Origin: Hoplostethus atlanticus
Taxonomy: Eukaryota > Chordata > Actinopteri > Trachichthyiformes > Trachichthyidae
Assembly (NCBI GenBank): GCA_034670405.1
Contig: JAXDDX010000120.1
Location: 620,001-684,000, forward strand
Direction of reading: 5' to 3'
DNA: 64,000 nt
Part shown: one piece after another, positions 22,440 through 34,346 of the stretch
Position numbering within the stretch: the stretch's first letter is position 1
Layout: each line of letters opens with the position of its first letter
Made by a program: the position numbers and the translations under genes
Notes under the pieces: model-generated
The model's input: the letters and a program-made list of their open reading frames with translations, nothing else
What the model was told of the DNA's origin: nothing
Databases searched by the model: none

Positions 22440-23335
22440 AACTATTTTCAGAAGTGTATCATGATTTGCAAGAGTGAAAAACAATTTGTATTTGCAAAGA
22501 ACTTGTGGCAAGGTGCCACATTACCGGGGTCCGTGACAGACAGAGACACAAGGCATGAGGAGGGTTAGTTGGCCAGCAGGGCCGTTTATTCACAACAATC
22601 ATAAACCCGGCCCCGGTGTTGACGGCAGTTGGTAACGCCGTCTCCCTCCGCCGACGCACCTCAGTCCTCCCCGGCGGGTCAGCCGCGGAACCCCAAAGCC
22701 GGCCAGCCTGCCAGGCTTGCAGGGGCATCCCGCCCCAACCCCGACTGTCACCAGCTCTTGCAGGCGGCTCCCGACTGCACCCCCGGGGACCTCCGTCGGT
22801 TGTCGCCGCGGAGGGAGACGCGCGCTCTCCCACTCCGTCCTCTCCAGCTCGCGCCCTCGCCTCCGTCCCGGCACTCCAGCCGCGGATCCCGCTCAGACGC
22901 GACTGTTGCTGGCTCGCTCTCCGCTCCTCCAGTCTGCCGGCCCTCGATCCTCCCGATCGCTGCCGGCTCCTACATCCACGCCGCCAGCCTCTCACACTGG
23001 CGCGTCCCTTCCGCTCACACATTCACACACACGTTAAAAAGGCCCCAGCTGCAATCAGTCCCAACTGGCTGCAGCTGGAACCGGATCCAGGAAAGAAGCA
23101 GTCCACTAACTCGCCTCTCTCCTGGATCCAATTAAGCCTCCCCCACCCTCCCTCCAGTCCGCCACAGAACTATTTTCAGAAGTGTAACTCATGATTTGCA
23201 AGAGCGAAAAACAATTTGAGCAAGAAAAATACATTTGTATTTGCAAAGAACTATTTTCAGAAGTGTAACTCATGATTTGCAAGAGTGAAAAACAATTTGA
23301 GCAAGAAAAATAAATTTGTATTCACAAAACTCTTT
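22440..23335. repeat. About 82-bp tandem repeat, three units, first split by an LTR
   Basis: The unit begins AACTATTTTCAGAAGTGTAA and ends in TTTGCAAAG. One partial unit lies at 22440-22503 and two fuller ones at about 23168-23250 and 23251-23335. The LTR at 22504-23166 inserted at a unit border. The last two units recur in the downstream duplicated copy (about 31803-31970). Confidence 0.85.
22504..23166 (-). repeat. Solo LTR (gypsy-like), GC-rich
   Basis: Bounded by TGTGGC at 22504 and GCCACA at 23166, and flanked on both sides by GAACT (22499-22503 and 23167-23171): a TG...CA element with a 5-bp target duplication. On the minus strand it has a TTTTTAAC TATA-like box and, further on, AATAAA. 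It is strongly CpG-rich and no internal region is present. The long plus-strand ORFs across it come from composition, not coding. Confidence 0.85.
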
Positions 23336-23365
23336 TTTCAGTTAAGCTTTTACACTTACAAACGT

Positions 23366-24042
23366 CAATTCAAATCAAATCAAATCAAATCACATTTATT
23401 TGTATAGCCCTTAATCACCGTTACAGTCTCTAAGGGCTTCACAGTGCCCAACATGTGAAAATAATAAATGGTTAGTACACGACATCCCCCAGCCTTAGAC
23501 CCTCACAGAGGACAAGGAAAAACTCCCACAAACCCTCACTGGGAAAATTGGGAGAAACCTTGGGAGGGGCTACTCAGAGAGGGATCCCCCTACCAGGACG
23601 GTTGGGCGTGCAATAGATGCCGAGTTTGGGCAAGCAGCGTATACACAATATATGAAAGTTTATTTTGGTGGGACATCCAGATCTGATGGGGCGGCATCAC
23701 AGCAACGGCAACTCAGTCAGCGTCATCATAGGACTAGGGGACCATGCAGGCGCCAACACTGCCCAGATAGGAGAACGCAACGTCCGCCCAGTCAGCATCG
23801 TCCTAGGAGGCGGGACCAACCAGACGCCAACTCTGCCGGGCTGCAGCCTGGAACAGATAGGAGACACACCCATACACACACTTTCACTCACACAGACAAA
23901 CATGACCAGCGTCAGTGGACAGGAGCAGGTAGACCAGGAGAATAGGACATGTAGGCAGGATGCTAGTATCCATCGGCAGGACCCTGATCTAGGATGAGCT
24001 AACTGGTCTAGCCTTACTCTGAGAAGAGACTGAGCCACTCCC
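23366..24042 (-). other. L2 3'UTR with internal repeats
   Basis: Non-coding 3' part of the L2, containing near-duplicate phrases such as GTTGGCGCCTGCATGGTCCC and GTTGGCGTCTGGTTGGTCCC (minus strand), and a GT/GA-rich stretch. Related sequence occurs in plus orientation at 55065-56146. The polypyrimidine phrase CCTATCTGTTCCAG resembles a splice acceptor. The tail lies at 23366-23392. Confidence 0.75.
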
Positions 24043-24938
24043 TCAAGGCTGGTCAAATGACAGAGAGAATAAATGGGTTTTTAGCCTTGACTTAAAGACT
24101 TCGATAGAGCCTGCCTCTCTGATTGAGGCAGGCAGACTGTTCCATAGATAGGGAGCCCGGTAAGAAAAGGCTCTGTTAACGGCAGTTTTCTTTTTGACTG
24201 CTGGGATAGACAGGTAGCCAGCGTCCTGAGATCTGAGGGTGCGTGGCGGTTTATAAGGTTTAATCAAATCAGATAAATAGGACGGTGCCATCTCATGTAA
24301 TGATTTATATGTAAGTAAAAGCACCTTAAAGTCACACCTGGCCTGAATTGGTAGCCAGTGTAATGAGGACAGGATGGGAGTTATATAGTCGAATTTCCTA
24401 GTTTTGGTCAGGATTCTGGCAGCAGCATTCTGGACCAGTTGTAGTTTTTTAGTGCGCCCAGTAGGTAAGCCCGAGAAAAGGACATTGCAATAATCGATTC
24501 TGGATGATACAAAGGCATGTACTAAAATTTCTGCGTCTGCCTCTGTTAGCATAGGTCGAATTTTGGCAATATTGCGAAGATGATAAACGCTGATTTAGTG
24601 ATCTCCTTAATGTGCAACTCAAATGAGAGGGTAGGGTCGAATTTTACCCCAAGGTTTTTAACGTATGGGCTCTGGGAGATTACACAACTATCAAAGTTAA
24701 GAGTACTATTCTCAAATAAGTGTCTATGTCTAGCCGGTCCCACAATCAGCATCTCAGTTTTGCTGCCATTAAGGAGTAGGAAGTTTAGGGACATCCAATA
24801 TTTGACCTCTGATAGGCAGGCCTCTAGTTTTTGGAATTGGGTGTCATCGGTTGGTTTGACTGGTATGTAAATTTGGGTGTCATCGGCGTAGCAATGGAAG
24901 TTAATGCCAAATTTGCGAATGATGCCACCAAGTGGTAG
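24043..24938 (-). pseudogene. L2 reverse transcriptase, C-terminal part
   Basis: The upstream ORF includes an L2-type palm end (CYADDTQIY-like region near 24880, then LNFLLLNGSKTEMLIVGP) and the downstream one has MLTEADAEILVHAFVSS, DYCNVLFSGLP, ITPILSSLHWLPI and a final LWNSLPASIREAGS. A one-base shift near 24585 separates them. The LTR at 24939 cuts this part from the rest of the palm. Confidence 0.88.
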
Positions 24939-25711
24939 TGTTGTGAATAATATACTTTGTACTAAACAATGATATGCTTTACAATAAGCAATATAATCTA
25001 GAGTGTGTGTGTGTTATGACAAATCTACATAAATATAGAATATGTTTGATTAAGCATGTAACCTAAAAGATCATAAAGTAATCATAAAGTTTCAATAAAG
25101 CTTCAAAAAACATAGTCTAACGGTCTCCCTACAGTAATCATAAAGGTTTTTAAAAAAATACAGTCTGAGGCCCTTCTGCACTAAGGGTGTCCAAGGTCAG
25201 GCGGCAGAGGCCTTAAAAAACCCAGGTGGGGCATGCGCAGACAAGAGAAGTCCAGGTGGCCATAACGTAATGGTGAAATGGAAAGTCCCGAAGATTCCCA
25301 GTTAACGGCTACGTAATGGTGTAAAACGGGAAAACGAGACCGCCTACATGCCCACAAAGACCCCCCCATAGGACCAAATTTGGTGTTCGGACACCATTAT
25401 TTTCTTGCTGACAAAGCTAAAATTAATGAAAAATGGGCGTAGAATCAGTATTCTCCACCCAGTTTTTAGGGTTTATAAGAGCATGCACAGACAGTTGTAC
25501 GTCAGTCTGGTTCCGGGACCAACTCGGGTTTTGTCTCTGTTGAAGAATAAAGCTCTATTGCAACGAACTCTGATCATCTCCAGTGACTTCTTTGAACCTG
25601 TTTGAGACTCCAGTAACTACAGCATCTACAGAATCGTGAAGAAGTATTAAGTGTTGGCGTGGGGGTCCGGTCATCATCACTGGCCTGAGACTTGGACTTC
25701 TTCCTCCGACA
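24939..25711 (+). repeat. Solo retrovirus-like LTR in the L2, copy 1
   Basis: 773 bp from TGTTGTG to CCGACA, flanked by GTAG at 24935-24938 and 25712-25715. A TATA box (GGTTTATAAGAGC near 25468) and AATAAA (near 25545) are in plus orientation, so U3, R and U5 run left to right. A 4-bp target duplication and LTR of this size suit an endogenous retrovirus. No internal genes are present, consistent with LTR-LTR recombination. It splits the L2 palm domain. A related LTR is at 62162-62984. Confidence 0.88.
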
Positions 25712-26525
25712 GTAGCATATAGATAGAGAATAGCAGTGGTCCTAGGACAGAGCCTTGTGGGACACCAAAGTCCATATTGCAACACTGAGGTCATGTTGTT
25801 GTGAAAGACGTGGTGTGATCTATCAAGTAGGTAAGACCTAAACCAAGAAAGGGCTGATCCCCGGATACCAATATAATGTTCAAGACGGTTCAAGAGTATC
25901 GCATGATCAATTGTGTCGAAGGCTGCACTCAGGTCAAGTAGCAATAGTGCTGAGGTTGAATTGGAGTCAATAGCTAACAAAAGATCATTTACCACTCTCG
26001 TGAGTGCAGTTTCGGTCGAGTGAAAGGATCTAAAGCCAGATTGGAAGGGATCAAGCAGGTTATTTTTTGACAAAAAATCGGTAAGTTGACTGGCTACTGT
26101 TCGTTCAAGTAATTTGGAGAGGAACGGCAGATTTGAGATTGGTCTATAGTTCTGAAGTACTTTGGGGTCAAGGTTCGGTTTTTTCAGTAGTGGCTTGATC
26201 ACGGCCGTTTTAAAGGCGGAGGGCACCGTGCCAGTGGAGAGCGACTGATTGATCATATAGAGAATGGAGGGTCCTAAGATAGGGAATACTTCTTTAAGCA
26301 GTTTAGCAGGTAGAGGGTCAAGCATGCAGGTCGTGGGTTTTGAAGACAGAGTTAGCTTGGTGAGAGAGTCTAAGGAAACTAAATCAAACTGTGAGAAAAG
26401 ACATTCAGCCCGGGGAACACCAAGTGGACTTTTCAGGGGTGAGACGGCACCGCCAGTAGAGAGTGTACTGGTGATCTCATCTCTAATCAGTGTGATTTTC
26501 TGACTAAAAAAGGACATGAAATCAT
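25712..26525 (-). pseudogene. L2 reverse transcriptase, middle part
   Basis: RT fingers and palm: [49 protein letters not shown] (catalytic Asp in the DLSAAFD box) and LSWFRSYL. In a neighbouring frame it continues [17 protein letters not shown] up to the LTR. The ORF begins at MSFFSQKI (26517), which is the direct continuation of the sequence on the far side of the Rex3 insertion. Confidence 0.9.
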
Positions 26526-29500
26526 CATCATCATCATCATCTTCATCCGCTTATCCGGGGTCGGGTCGCGGAGGCAACAGTTCCAGCAGAGAGCCCCAGA
26601 CTTCCCTTTCCCTGGCCACATCCGCCAGCTCTGCCCTGGGGATCCCAAGACGTTCCAAGGCCAATGCGTAGATGTAATCACGCCACCTGGTCCTTGGTCT
26701 GCCCCGGGGCCTCCTCCCCGTTGGACATGCCTGGAACACCTCTCTAGGGAGGCGCCCAGCAGGCATCCTGACCAGATGCCCGAACCACCTCAACTGACTC
26801 CTTTCGATGCAAAGGAGCAGCGGCTCTACTCTGAGTCTCTCCCGGATGACTGAACTTCTCACCTTATCTCTAAGGGAGACGCCAGCCACCCTCCTAAGGA
26901 AACTCATTTCAGCCGCTTGTATCCTGGATCTCGTTCTTTTGGTCATGACCCATCCCTCATGACCATAGGTTAGGGTCGGGACAAAGATTGACCGGTAGAT
27001 CGAGAGCTTCGCCTTCTGGCTCAGCTCTCTCTTCGTCACGACAGTGCGGTAGAGTGACCTCAAAACCGCTCCTGCCGCTCCGATTCTCCGGCCAATCTCC
27101 CGCTCTATAGTCCCCTCACTCGTGAACAAGACCCCAAGATAGTTAAACTCCTTCACTTGGGGTAAGGACTCATTCCCTACCCGGAGTGGGCAGTCCACCG
27201 GTTTCCTGCTGAGAACCATGGCCTCAGACTTGGAGGTGCTGATCCTCATCCCAGCCGCTTCGCACTCAGCTGCGAACCTATCCAGTGAGTGCTGGAGGTC
27301 ACAGACCGATGGTGCCATCAGGACCACATCATCTGCAAAAAGCAGTGATGTGATCCCCAGCCCACCGTACTGCAACCCTCTCCCCACATGGCTACGCCTC
27401 GATATCCTGTCCATGAAGATCACTAACAGGATTGGTGATAAGGCGCAGCCCTGACGGAGGCCAACCCCAACCGGAAAAGAGTCCGACTTACTACCGAGAA
27501 CACGAATATAGCTCTCACTTTGGGTGTACATAGATTGGATGGCCCTGAGTAGTGGCCCCCTCACCTCATACTCTCGCAGGACCTCCCATAGGATCTCCCG
27601 TGGGACCCGGTCGTAAGCCTTCTCCAGGTCCACAAAACACATGTACACTGGTTGGGCAAACACCCAGGCCCCTTCCAAGATCCTTGCGAGAGTGAAGAGC
27701 TGATCGGTTGTTCCACGACCGGGACGAAATCCGCATTGTTCCTCCTCGATATGAGGTTCGACTATCGGCCGAACCCTCCTTTCCAGCACCTTAGAGTAGA
27801 CTTTCCCAGGGAGGCTGAGTAATGTGATGCCTCTATAGTTTGCACACATTCTCTGGTCCCCCTTTTTGAAGAGTGGGACCACCACCCCAGTCTGCCACTC
27901 CTTTGGCACTGTCCACGACTTCCACGCTATGTTGAAGAGACGTGTCAGCCACAACAGTCCCTCAACCCCCAGGGCCTTCAGCATTTCCGGACGGATCTCA
28001 TCCGTCCCTGGAGCTTTGCCACTGCGGAGTTGTTTAACTACCTCAGTGACTTCCTCCAGGGAAATTGATGTTGATCCGCCATCATCCTCCAGCCCTGCCT
28101 CGATCGTAGAGGATGGAACTGTCGGGTTCAGGAGTTCCTCAAAGTGCTCCTTCCACCGGCCGATGACCTCCTCAGTAGAGGTCAACAGTGTACCATCCTT
28201 GCTGTAAACAGCCTGGATGTTCCCCTGTTTCCCTCTCCTCAGGTGCCGGATGGTTTTCCAGAAACACTTTGGTGCCGACCGAAAGTCCTTCTCCATGTCT
28301 TCTCCGAACCTCTCCCACACCCGCTGCTTTGCTTCAGTCACGGCTGCTGCCGCCGACCTCCGAGCCTGTCGGTACCTTGCAACTGTTTCCGGAGTCCTCT
28401 GGGATAACATATCCCGGTAAGCCTCCTTCAGTCGGACGGCTTCCCTGACCATCTGTGTCCACCACGATCTTCGAGGGTTGCCGCCCATTGAGGCACCTAT
28501 GACCCGAAGGCCGCAGCTCGCAGCCGCAGCTTCGGCAATAGAGGCTTTGAACACCGACCACTCATGCTCGATGTCCCCAACCTCCACAGGAATGTCCGAG
28601 AAGCTCTGCCGGAGGTGGTGGTTGAATTCAGAGGTGGTGGTTGGATCTTCCTCCAGACGTTCCCAGTTCACCCTCACTACACGCTTGGGTTTGCCAGGTC
28701 TGTCTAAAGGCTTCACCCTCCTCCTAATCCAACTCACCACCAGATGGTGATCGGTGAACAGCTCTGCCCCTCTCTTCACCCGAGTGTCCAAAACACACGG
28801 CCTCAGATCGGATGACACGATAACAAAATCGATCATCAACCTTCGGCCTAAGGTGTTCTGGTGCCAGGTGTACTTATGGGCAACCTTGTGTTCGAACATG
28901 GTGTTTGTTATGGACAATCCATGACTAGCACAGAAGTCCAGTAACATAACACCACTCGGGTTTAGATCGGGTGGGCCGTTCCTCCCAATCACGCCCCTCC
29001 AAGTATCTCCGTCATTGCCCACGTGCGCGTTGAAGTCCCCCAGTAGGACAATGGAGTCCCCCGCAGGAGCCCCGTACAGGACTCCATTTAGGGTCTGCAA
29101 GAAGGTCGCGTACTCTGAGCTGCTGTTCGGTGCATATGCACACACAACAGTCAGAGTTCTTCCTCCCATTGCCCTAAGGCGCAGGGAGGCGACCCTCTCG
29201 TCCACCGGGGTAAACTCCAGCATAGCGGCGCTCAGTCGGGGGCTTGTTAGTATGCCCACACCCGCCCGGCGCCTCACACCTTGGGCAACTCCGGAGAAGG
29301 ATAGAGTCCAACCCCTGTCCAGGAGTTTGGTTCCAGAACCGACGCTATGCGTGGAGGTGAGCCCCACCAGATCTAATCGGCATCGCTCCATCTCCTGCAC
29401 TAGCTCCGGCTCCTTCCCCGCCAGTGAGGTCACGTTCCATGTCCCTAGAGCCAGCCTCTGCTGCCTGGGTCCGGTCCGTTGGCGCTCTCCGCCTTCACTG

Positions 29501-29568
29501 CCACCTTGTTGGCAGCGCACCCGACCCCTACGGTTCCTCCCGCAGGTGGTGGGCCCACAGGATCCAGA
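26526..29568 (-). mobile_element. Rex3/RTE-like LINE, apparently full length, copy 1
   Basis: Flanked by the 13-bp duplication GACATGAAATCAT (26513-26525 and 29569-29581). On the minus strand it has a short 5'UTR (about 48 bp), one long ORF, a very short 3'UTR and a GAT/ATG-type simple tail. Short UTRs and a triplet tail are typical of RTE-clade Rex3. It inserted into the L2 ORF; the intact ORF and matching flanks point to a recent event. Confidence 0.92.
26551..29520 (-). CDS. Rex3/RTE-like endonuclease-reverse transcriptase
   Basis: A single 989-residue ORF without stops. An AP-type endonuclease lies at about residues 22-270, starting [13 protein letters not shown]. Its metal/catalytic GDFN box has Asp162, and it ends with an FTDHHLVV block (the SDH-like motif). 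A linker follows (about 270-480), then RT with [45 protein letters not shown] and the catalytic FADD at 728-731. The C-terminal part has [12 protein letters not shown] and a GRPRTRWRD tail. The enzyme nicks target DNA and copies its own RNA at the nick. Length and motifs match a complete RTE-type protein. No frameshift is seen, unlike nearly all other elements here. Confidence 0.93.
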   Translation of the reverse strand: MRCQQGGSEGGERQRTGPRQQRLALGTWNVTSLAGKEPELVQEMERCRLDLVGLTSTHSVGSGTKLLDRGWTLSFSGVAQGVRRRAGVGILTSPRLSAAMLEFTPVDERVASLRLRAMGGRTLTVVCAYAPNSSSEYATFLQTLNGVLYGAPAGDSIVLLGDFNAHVGNDGDTWRGVIGRNGPPDLNPSGVMLLDFCASHGLSITNTMFEHKVAHKYTWHQNTLGRRLMIDFVIVSSDLRPCVLDTRVKRGAELFTDHHLVVSWIRRRVKPLDRPGKPKRVVRVNWERLEEDPTTTSEFNHHLRQSFSDIPVEVGDIEHEWSVFKASIAEAAAASCGLRVIGASMGGNPRRSWWTQMVREAVRLKEAYRDMLSQRTPETVARYRQARRSAAAAVTEAKQRVWERFGEDMEKDFRSAPKCFWKTIRHLRRGKQGNIQAVYSKDGTLLTSTEEVIGRWKEHFEELLNPTVPSSTIEAGLEDDGGSTSISLEEVTEVVKQLRSGKAPGTDEIRPEMLKALGVEGLLWLTRLFNIAWKSWTVPKEWQTGVVVPLFKKGDQRMCANYRGITLLSLPGKVYSKVLERRVRPIVEPHIEEEQCGFRPGRGTTDQLFTLARILEGAWVFAQPVYMCFVDLEKAYDRVPREILWEVLREYEVRGPLLRAIQSMYTQSESYIRVLGSKSDSFPVGVGLRQGCALSPILLVIFMDRISRRSHVGRGLQYGGLGITSLLFADDVVLMAPSVCDLQHSLDRFAAECEAAGMRISTSKSEAMVLSRKPVDCPLRVGNESLPQVKEFNYLGVLFTSEGTIEREIGRRIGAAGAVLRSLYRTVVTKRELSQKAKLSIYRSIFVPTLTYGHEGWVMTKRTRSRIQAAEMSFLRRVAGVSLRDKVRSSVIRERLRVEPLLLCIERSQLRWFGHLVRMPAGRLPREVFQACPTGRRPRGRPRTRWRDYIYALALERLGIPRAELADVAREREVWGSLLELLPPRPDPG

Positions 29569-30707
29569 GACATGAAATCATTCGGAGAAAACAGAAAGCT
29601 ATCAGAGGGGGAGGGATTGCGTGTTAGCTTAGCAACAGTGTCGAATAGAAACTTTGGGTTGTTTTTATTTGCACTGATTAACCTAGAGAAGTGTGCAGTT
29701 TTGGCTGACGAGAGTGCACATTTATAATTTAGCAAGCTATCATTCCAGGCAAGCCGGAAGACTTCGAGTTTGGTCAATCGCCATTTACGTTCTAGTTTTC
29801 TACAGGCTTGTTTAAGTGCACGAGTGTCGTGGGTAAACCACGGTGCAAACTTCCTAGCGTGGTGTTTTCTAGTAACTAACGGGGCGATTGAGTCAAGCGC
29901 GTTGGTAAGGCTAGCGTTTAGTTCGTTGGCAAAATTGTCGAGTGAGCCAACATGACCAGAGAGTGGTGCGAGAAAGCTGGGCAGTTTTTCAGATAGTAAC
30001 GAAGCCGTAGTGGCATTAATACGACGGCTAATATAAGTATCTTCACATTTTTGGCGTGGGAAGATCAATTCGATTTCAAATTTAATGAGATAGTGATCAG
30101 ATAGGGCGGGCACATAAGAGGAGACCACTAAAGCAGAAACAGGAATGCCACGGGTCAGAACCAGGTCAAGGGTGTTGCCGCCATGGTGGGTTGGTTCATT
30201 AACAAATTGAGTGAGGCCGCAAGTATCAATAAGATCTAGGAAGGCCTTACTGAGAGGATCGGTGGAATTATTCAGGTGAATGTTAAAATCACCGATAATG
30301 AGAATATTATCAGCTCGGGTCACTAAGTCCGAAATGAAATTGGAGAACTCTTCTAAGAAGAGCGAATAGGGCCCAGGTGGGCGGTAAAGTACTGCTAAGT
30401 AGAATGATGGGAGATTCGTAGCTGTAGGGCGCAGAATCAGGACTTTGAAGGATGTAAATTTGTTGTTAGTGTTGGGAGTAAGATTAAGGATAGGGTTAAA
30501 TATCAGGGCAACACCCCCTCCTTTTTTTGTCTCCCGGGCAACCTGAGAACTAAGAAAGTTTGGGGGAGAGGCTTCAATTAGAGGCAGAAACTCTTTTGGC
30601 TTTAGCCAGGTTTCACAGAGACCCATCATGTCTAGATTATGTTCAATAATCAAATCATTGATCAGCAACGCTTTTGTTGACAATGATCTTATATTGATGA
30701 AGCCCAC
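29569..30707 (-). pseudogene. L2 endonuclease domain
   Basis: Starts MGFINIRSLSTKALL, with the catalytic Glu in MMGLCETWL, then GGGVALIF, the LYRPPGP box, IIGDFNIHLNNS, and an ALSDHYLIKFE block with the Asp-His pair: a complete exonuclease-endonuclease-phosphatase fold in motif order. It continues through a linker into the SPNDFMS that meets the Rex3 insertion at 29569. The start at 30707 is the first Met; the true N-terminus may extend upstream. Confidence 0.9.
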
Positions 30708-31225
30708 AGTGAGGCGTTCAATACTGCTAGAGTTTTTATCAATGTTAATGGCAGTATGCGTGGGTCGAATTTCAATTAAGTTGCTGTAATTTACTGTGGG
30801 TCGGTAGGAAATTTGACGGGCACGGTGGGAGAAAGATACAGTCTTAATTGGAAGGACTGTACTGTAATTTTCAAATCGAGAGGTGCCGAGAGGATAAAGT
30901 AAAAGCAGACTGGTAAAACTCGACAGATATGGGGAGAAAATGGCGAGGGGGGGGCACAGTCTCAGTCTGTTCTGCTGTAAGCTCTAACCTGGCAGACTCC
31001 ACACCCTTTCTAGGCCTAGCAGGTTCTCTAATCGCCTGCATCCCGGCGAGCTCTACGGACAGATGTCAGCTTTCCCTTAAACATCTATCTATGTTGCTAG
31101 ATAATAAAGCAGCGCCTACCCCATTAGGGTGGAGGCCGTCAGCTTTCAGCAAGCCGGGTTTGCCCCAGAAGGAGGGCCAGTTATCTAAGAAGACTAATCC
31201 CTTTTCTTCACAGTACTTCGCCAGC
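30708..31225 (-). other. 5' part of the L2 element
   Basis: Continues the L2 upstream of its endonuclease. The end at 31225 is set by the duplication junction, not by the L2's own 5' end. Confidence 0.55.
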
Positions 31226-31801
31226 CACAACAATCATAAACCCGGCCCCGGTGTTGACGGCAGTTGGTAACGCCGTCTCCCTCCGCCGACGCACCTCAGT
31301 CCTCCCCGGCGGGTCAGCCGCGGAACCCCAAAGCCGGCCAGCCTGCCAGGCTTGCAGGGGCATCCCGCCCCAACCCCGACTGTCACCAGCTCTTGCAGGC
31401 GGCTCCCGACTGCACCCCCGGGGACCTCCGTCGGTTGTCGCCGCGGAGGGAGACGCGCGCTCTCCCACTCCGTCCTCTCCAGCTCGCGCCCTCGCCTCCG
31501 TCCCGGCACTCCAGCCGCGGATCCCGCTCAGACGCGACTGTTGCTGGCTCGCTCTCCGCTCCTCCAGTCTGCCGGCCCTCGATCCTCCCGATCGCTGCCG
31601 GCTCCTACATCCACGCCGCCAGCCTCTCACACTGGCGCGTCCCTTCCGCTCACACATTCACACACACGTTAAAAAGGCCCCAGCTGCAATCAGTCCCAAC
31701 TGGCTGCAGCTGGAACCGGATCCAGGAAAGAAGCAGTCCACTAACTCGCCTCTCTCCTGGATCCAATTAAGCCTCCCCCACCCTCCCTCCAGTCCGCCAC
31801 A
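31226..31801 (-). repeat. Truncated solo LTR, copy 2
   Basis: Corresponds to 22591-23166; the first 87 bp of the LTR (plus coordinates) are missing, because the duplication breakpoint fell there. Confidence 0.9.
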
Positions 31802-32000
31802 GAACTATTTTCAGAAGTGTAACTCATGATTTGCAAGAGCGAAAAACAATTTGAGCAAGAAAAATACATTTGTATTTGCAAAGAACTATTTTCAGAAGTG
31901 TAACTCATGATTTGCAAGAGTGAAAAACAATTTGAGCAAGAAAAATAAATTTGTATTCACAAAACTCTTTTTTCAGTTAAGCTTTTACACTTACAAACGT

Positions 32001-32677
32001 CAATTCAAATCAAATCAAATCAAATCACATTTATTTGTATAGCCCTTAATCACCGTTACAGTCTCTAAGGGCTTCACAGTGCCCAACATGTGAAAATAAT
32101 AAATGGTTAGTACACGACATCCCCCAGCCTTAGACCCTCACAGAGGACAAGGAAAAACTCCCACAAACCCTCACTGGGAAAATTGGGAGAAACCTTGGGA
32201 GGGGCTACTCAGAGAGGGATCCCCCTACCAGGACGGTTGGGCGTGCAATAGATGCCGAGTTTGGGCAAGCAGCGTATACACAATATATGAAAGTTTATTT
32301 TGGTGGGACATCCAGATCTGATGGGGCGGCATCACAGCAACGGCAACTCAGTCAGCGTCATCATAGGACTAGGGGACCATGCAGGCGCCAACACTGCCCA
32401 GATAGGAGAACGCAACGTCCGCCCAGTCAGCATCGTCCTAGGAGGCGGGACCAACCAGACGCCAACTCTGCCGGGCTGCAGCCTGGAACAGATAGGAGAC
32501 ACACCCATACACACACTTTCACTCACACAGACAAACATGACCAGCGTCAGTGGACAGGAGCAGGTAGACCAGGAGAATAGGACATGTAGGCAGGATGCTA
32601 GTATCCATCGGCAGGACCCTGATCTAGGATGAGCTAACTGGTCTAGCCTTACTCTGAGAAGAGACTGAGCCACTCCC
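32001..32677 (-). other. L2 3'UTR, copy 2
   Basis: Duplicate of 23366-24042. Confidence 0.75.
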
Positions 32678-33573
32678 TCAAGGCTGGTCAAATGACAGAG
32701 AGAATAAATGGGTTTTTAGCCTTGACTTAAAGACTTCGATAGAGCCTGCCTCTCTGATTGAGGCAGGCAGACTGTTCCATAGATAGGGAGCCCGGTAAGA
32801 AAAGGCTCTGTTAACGGCAGTTTTCTTTTTGACTGCTGGGATAGACAGGTAGCCAGCGTCCTGAGATCTGAGGGTGCGTGGCGGTTTATAAGGTTTAATC
32901 AAATCAGATAAATAGGACGGTGCCATCTCATGTAATGATTTATATGTAAGTAAAAGCACCTTAAAGTCACACCTGGCCTGAATTGGTAGCCAGTGTAATG
33001 AGGACAGGATGGGAGTTATATAGTCGAATTTCCTAGTTTTGGTCAGGATTCTGGCAGCAGCATTCTGGACCAGTTGTAGTTTTTTAGTGCGCCCAGTAGG
33101 TAAGCCCGAGAAAAGGACATTGCAATAATCGATTCTGGATGATACAAAGGCATGTACTAAAATTTCTGCGTCTGCCTCTGTTAGCATAGGTCGAATTTTG
33201 GCAATATTGCGAAGATGATAAACGCTGATTTAGTGATCTCCTTAATGTGCAACTCAAATGAGAGGGTAGGGTCGAATTTTACCCCAAGGTTTTTAACGTA
33301 TGGGCTCTGGGAGATTACACAACTATCAAAGTTAAGAGTACTATTCTCAAATAAGTGTCTATGTCTAGCCGGTCCCACAATCAGCATCTCAGTTTTGCTG
33401 CCATTAAGGAGTAGGAAGTTTAGGGACATCCAATATTTGACCTCTGATAGGCAGGCCTCTAGTTTTTGGAATTGGGTGTCATCGGTTGGTTTGACTGGTA
33501 TGTAAATTTGGGTGTCATCGGCGTAGCAATGGAAGTTAATGCCAAATTTGCGAATGATGCCACCAAGTGGTAG
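32678..33573 (-). pseudogene. L2 reverse transcriptase C-terminal part, copy 2
   Basis: Duplicate of 24043-24938, with the same one-base shift at the equivalent position (about 33220). Confidence 0.88.
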
Positions 33574-34346
33574 TGTTGTGAATAATATACTTTGTACTAA
33601 ACAATGATATGCTTTACAATAAGCAATATAATCTAGAGTGTGTGTGTGTTATGACAAATCTACATAAATATAGAATATGTTTGATTAAGCATGTAACCTA
33701 AAAGATCATAAAGTAATCATAAAGTTTCAATAAAGCTTCAAAAAACATAGTCTAACGGTCTCCCTACAGTAATCATAAAGGTTTTTAAAAAAATACAGTC
33801 TGAGGCCCTTCTGCACTAAGGGTGTCCAAGGTCAGGCGGCAGAGGCCTTAAAAAACCCAGGTGGGGCATGCGCAGACAAGAGAAGTCCAGGTGGCCATAA
33901 CGTAATGGTGAAATGGAAAGTCCCGAAGATTCCCAGTTAACGGCTACGTAATGGTGTAAAACGGGAAAACGAGACCGCCTACATGCCCACAAAGACCCCC
34001 CCATAGGACCAAATTTGGTGTTCGGACACCATTATTTTCTTGCTGACAAAGCTAAAATTAATGAAAAATGGGCGTAGAATCAGTATTCTCCACCCAGTTT
34101 TTAGGGTTTATAAGAGCATGCACAGACAGTTGTACGTCAGTCTGGTTCCGGGACCAACTCGGGTTTTGTCTCTGTTGAAGAATAAAGCTCTATTGCAACG
34201 AACTCTGATCATCTCCAGTGACTTCTTTGAACCTGTTTGAGACTCCAGTAACTACAGCATCTACAGAATCGTGAAGAAGTATTAAGTGTTGGCGTGGGGG
34301 TCCGGTCATCATCACTGGCCTGAGACTTGGACTTCTTCCTCCGACA
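33574..34346 (+). repeat. Solo retrovirus-like LTR, copy 2
   Basis: Duplicate of 24939-25711 with the same GTAG flanks. Confidence 0.9.

Larger units (their letters stand above)
22591..31225. repeat. 8635-bp tandem duplication, copy 1
   Basis: Every base compared between this block and 31226-39860 matches at a constant offset of 8635, including all long ORFs and non-coding segments. The unit starts inside the solo LTR and ends in the 5' part of the L2 LINE. The two units share only CA at the junction (22591-22592, 31226-31227, 39861-39862). Confidence 0.95.
23366..31225 (-). mobile_element. L2-like LINE, copy 1, split by two insertions
   Basis: Minus-strand LINE whose 3' end is an AAATC-type tail (plus strand 23366-23392). 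It contains a 3'UTR (to 24042), RT C-terminal part (24043-24938), solo LTR (24939-25711), RT middle (25712-26525), Rex3-like LINE (26526-29568), endonuclease (29569-30707) and 5' region (30708-31225). The pre-insertion ORF was apparently long. Frameshifts in the RT C-terminal part show it was already decaying or decayed later. Confidence 0.9.

Noticed and set aside
22616..23194. Overlapping long GC-rich ORFs (up to 192 codons on the plus strand, 187 on the minus strand)
   Set aside because: They cover a TG...CA solo LTR with a 5-bp duplication; several frames are open at once because of composition, and no domain is recognisable. The same holds for the copy at 31226-31829.
27866..29575. Several plus-strand ORFs of 67-186 codons across the Rex3-like region
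   Set aside because: They are antisense to the intact 989-codon LINE ORF and arise from its codon composition.
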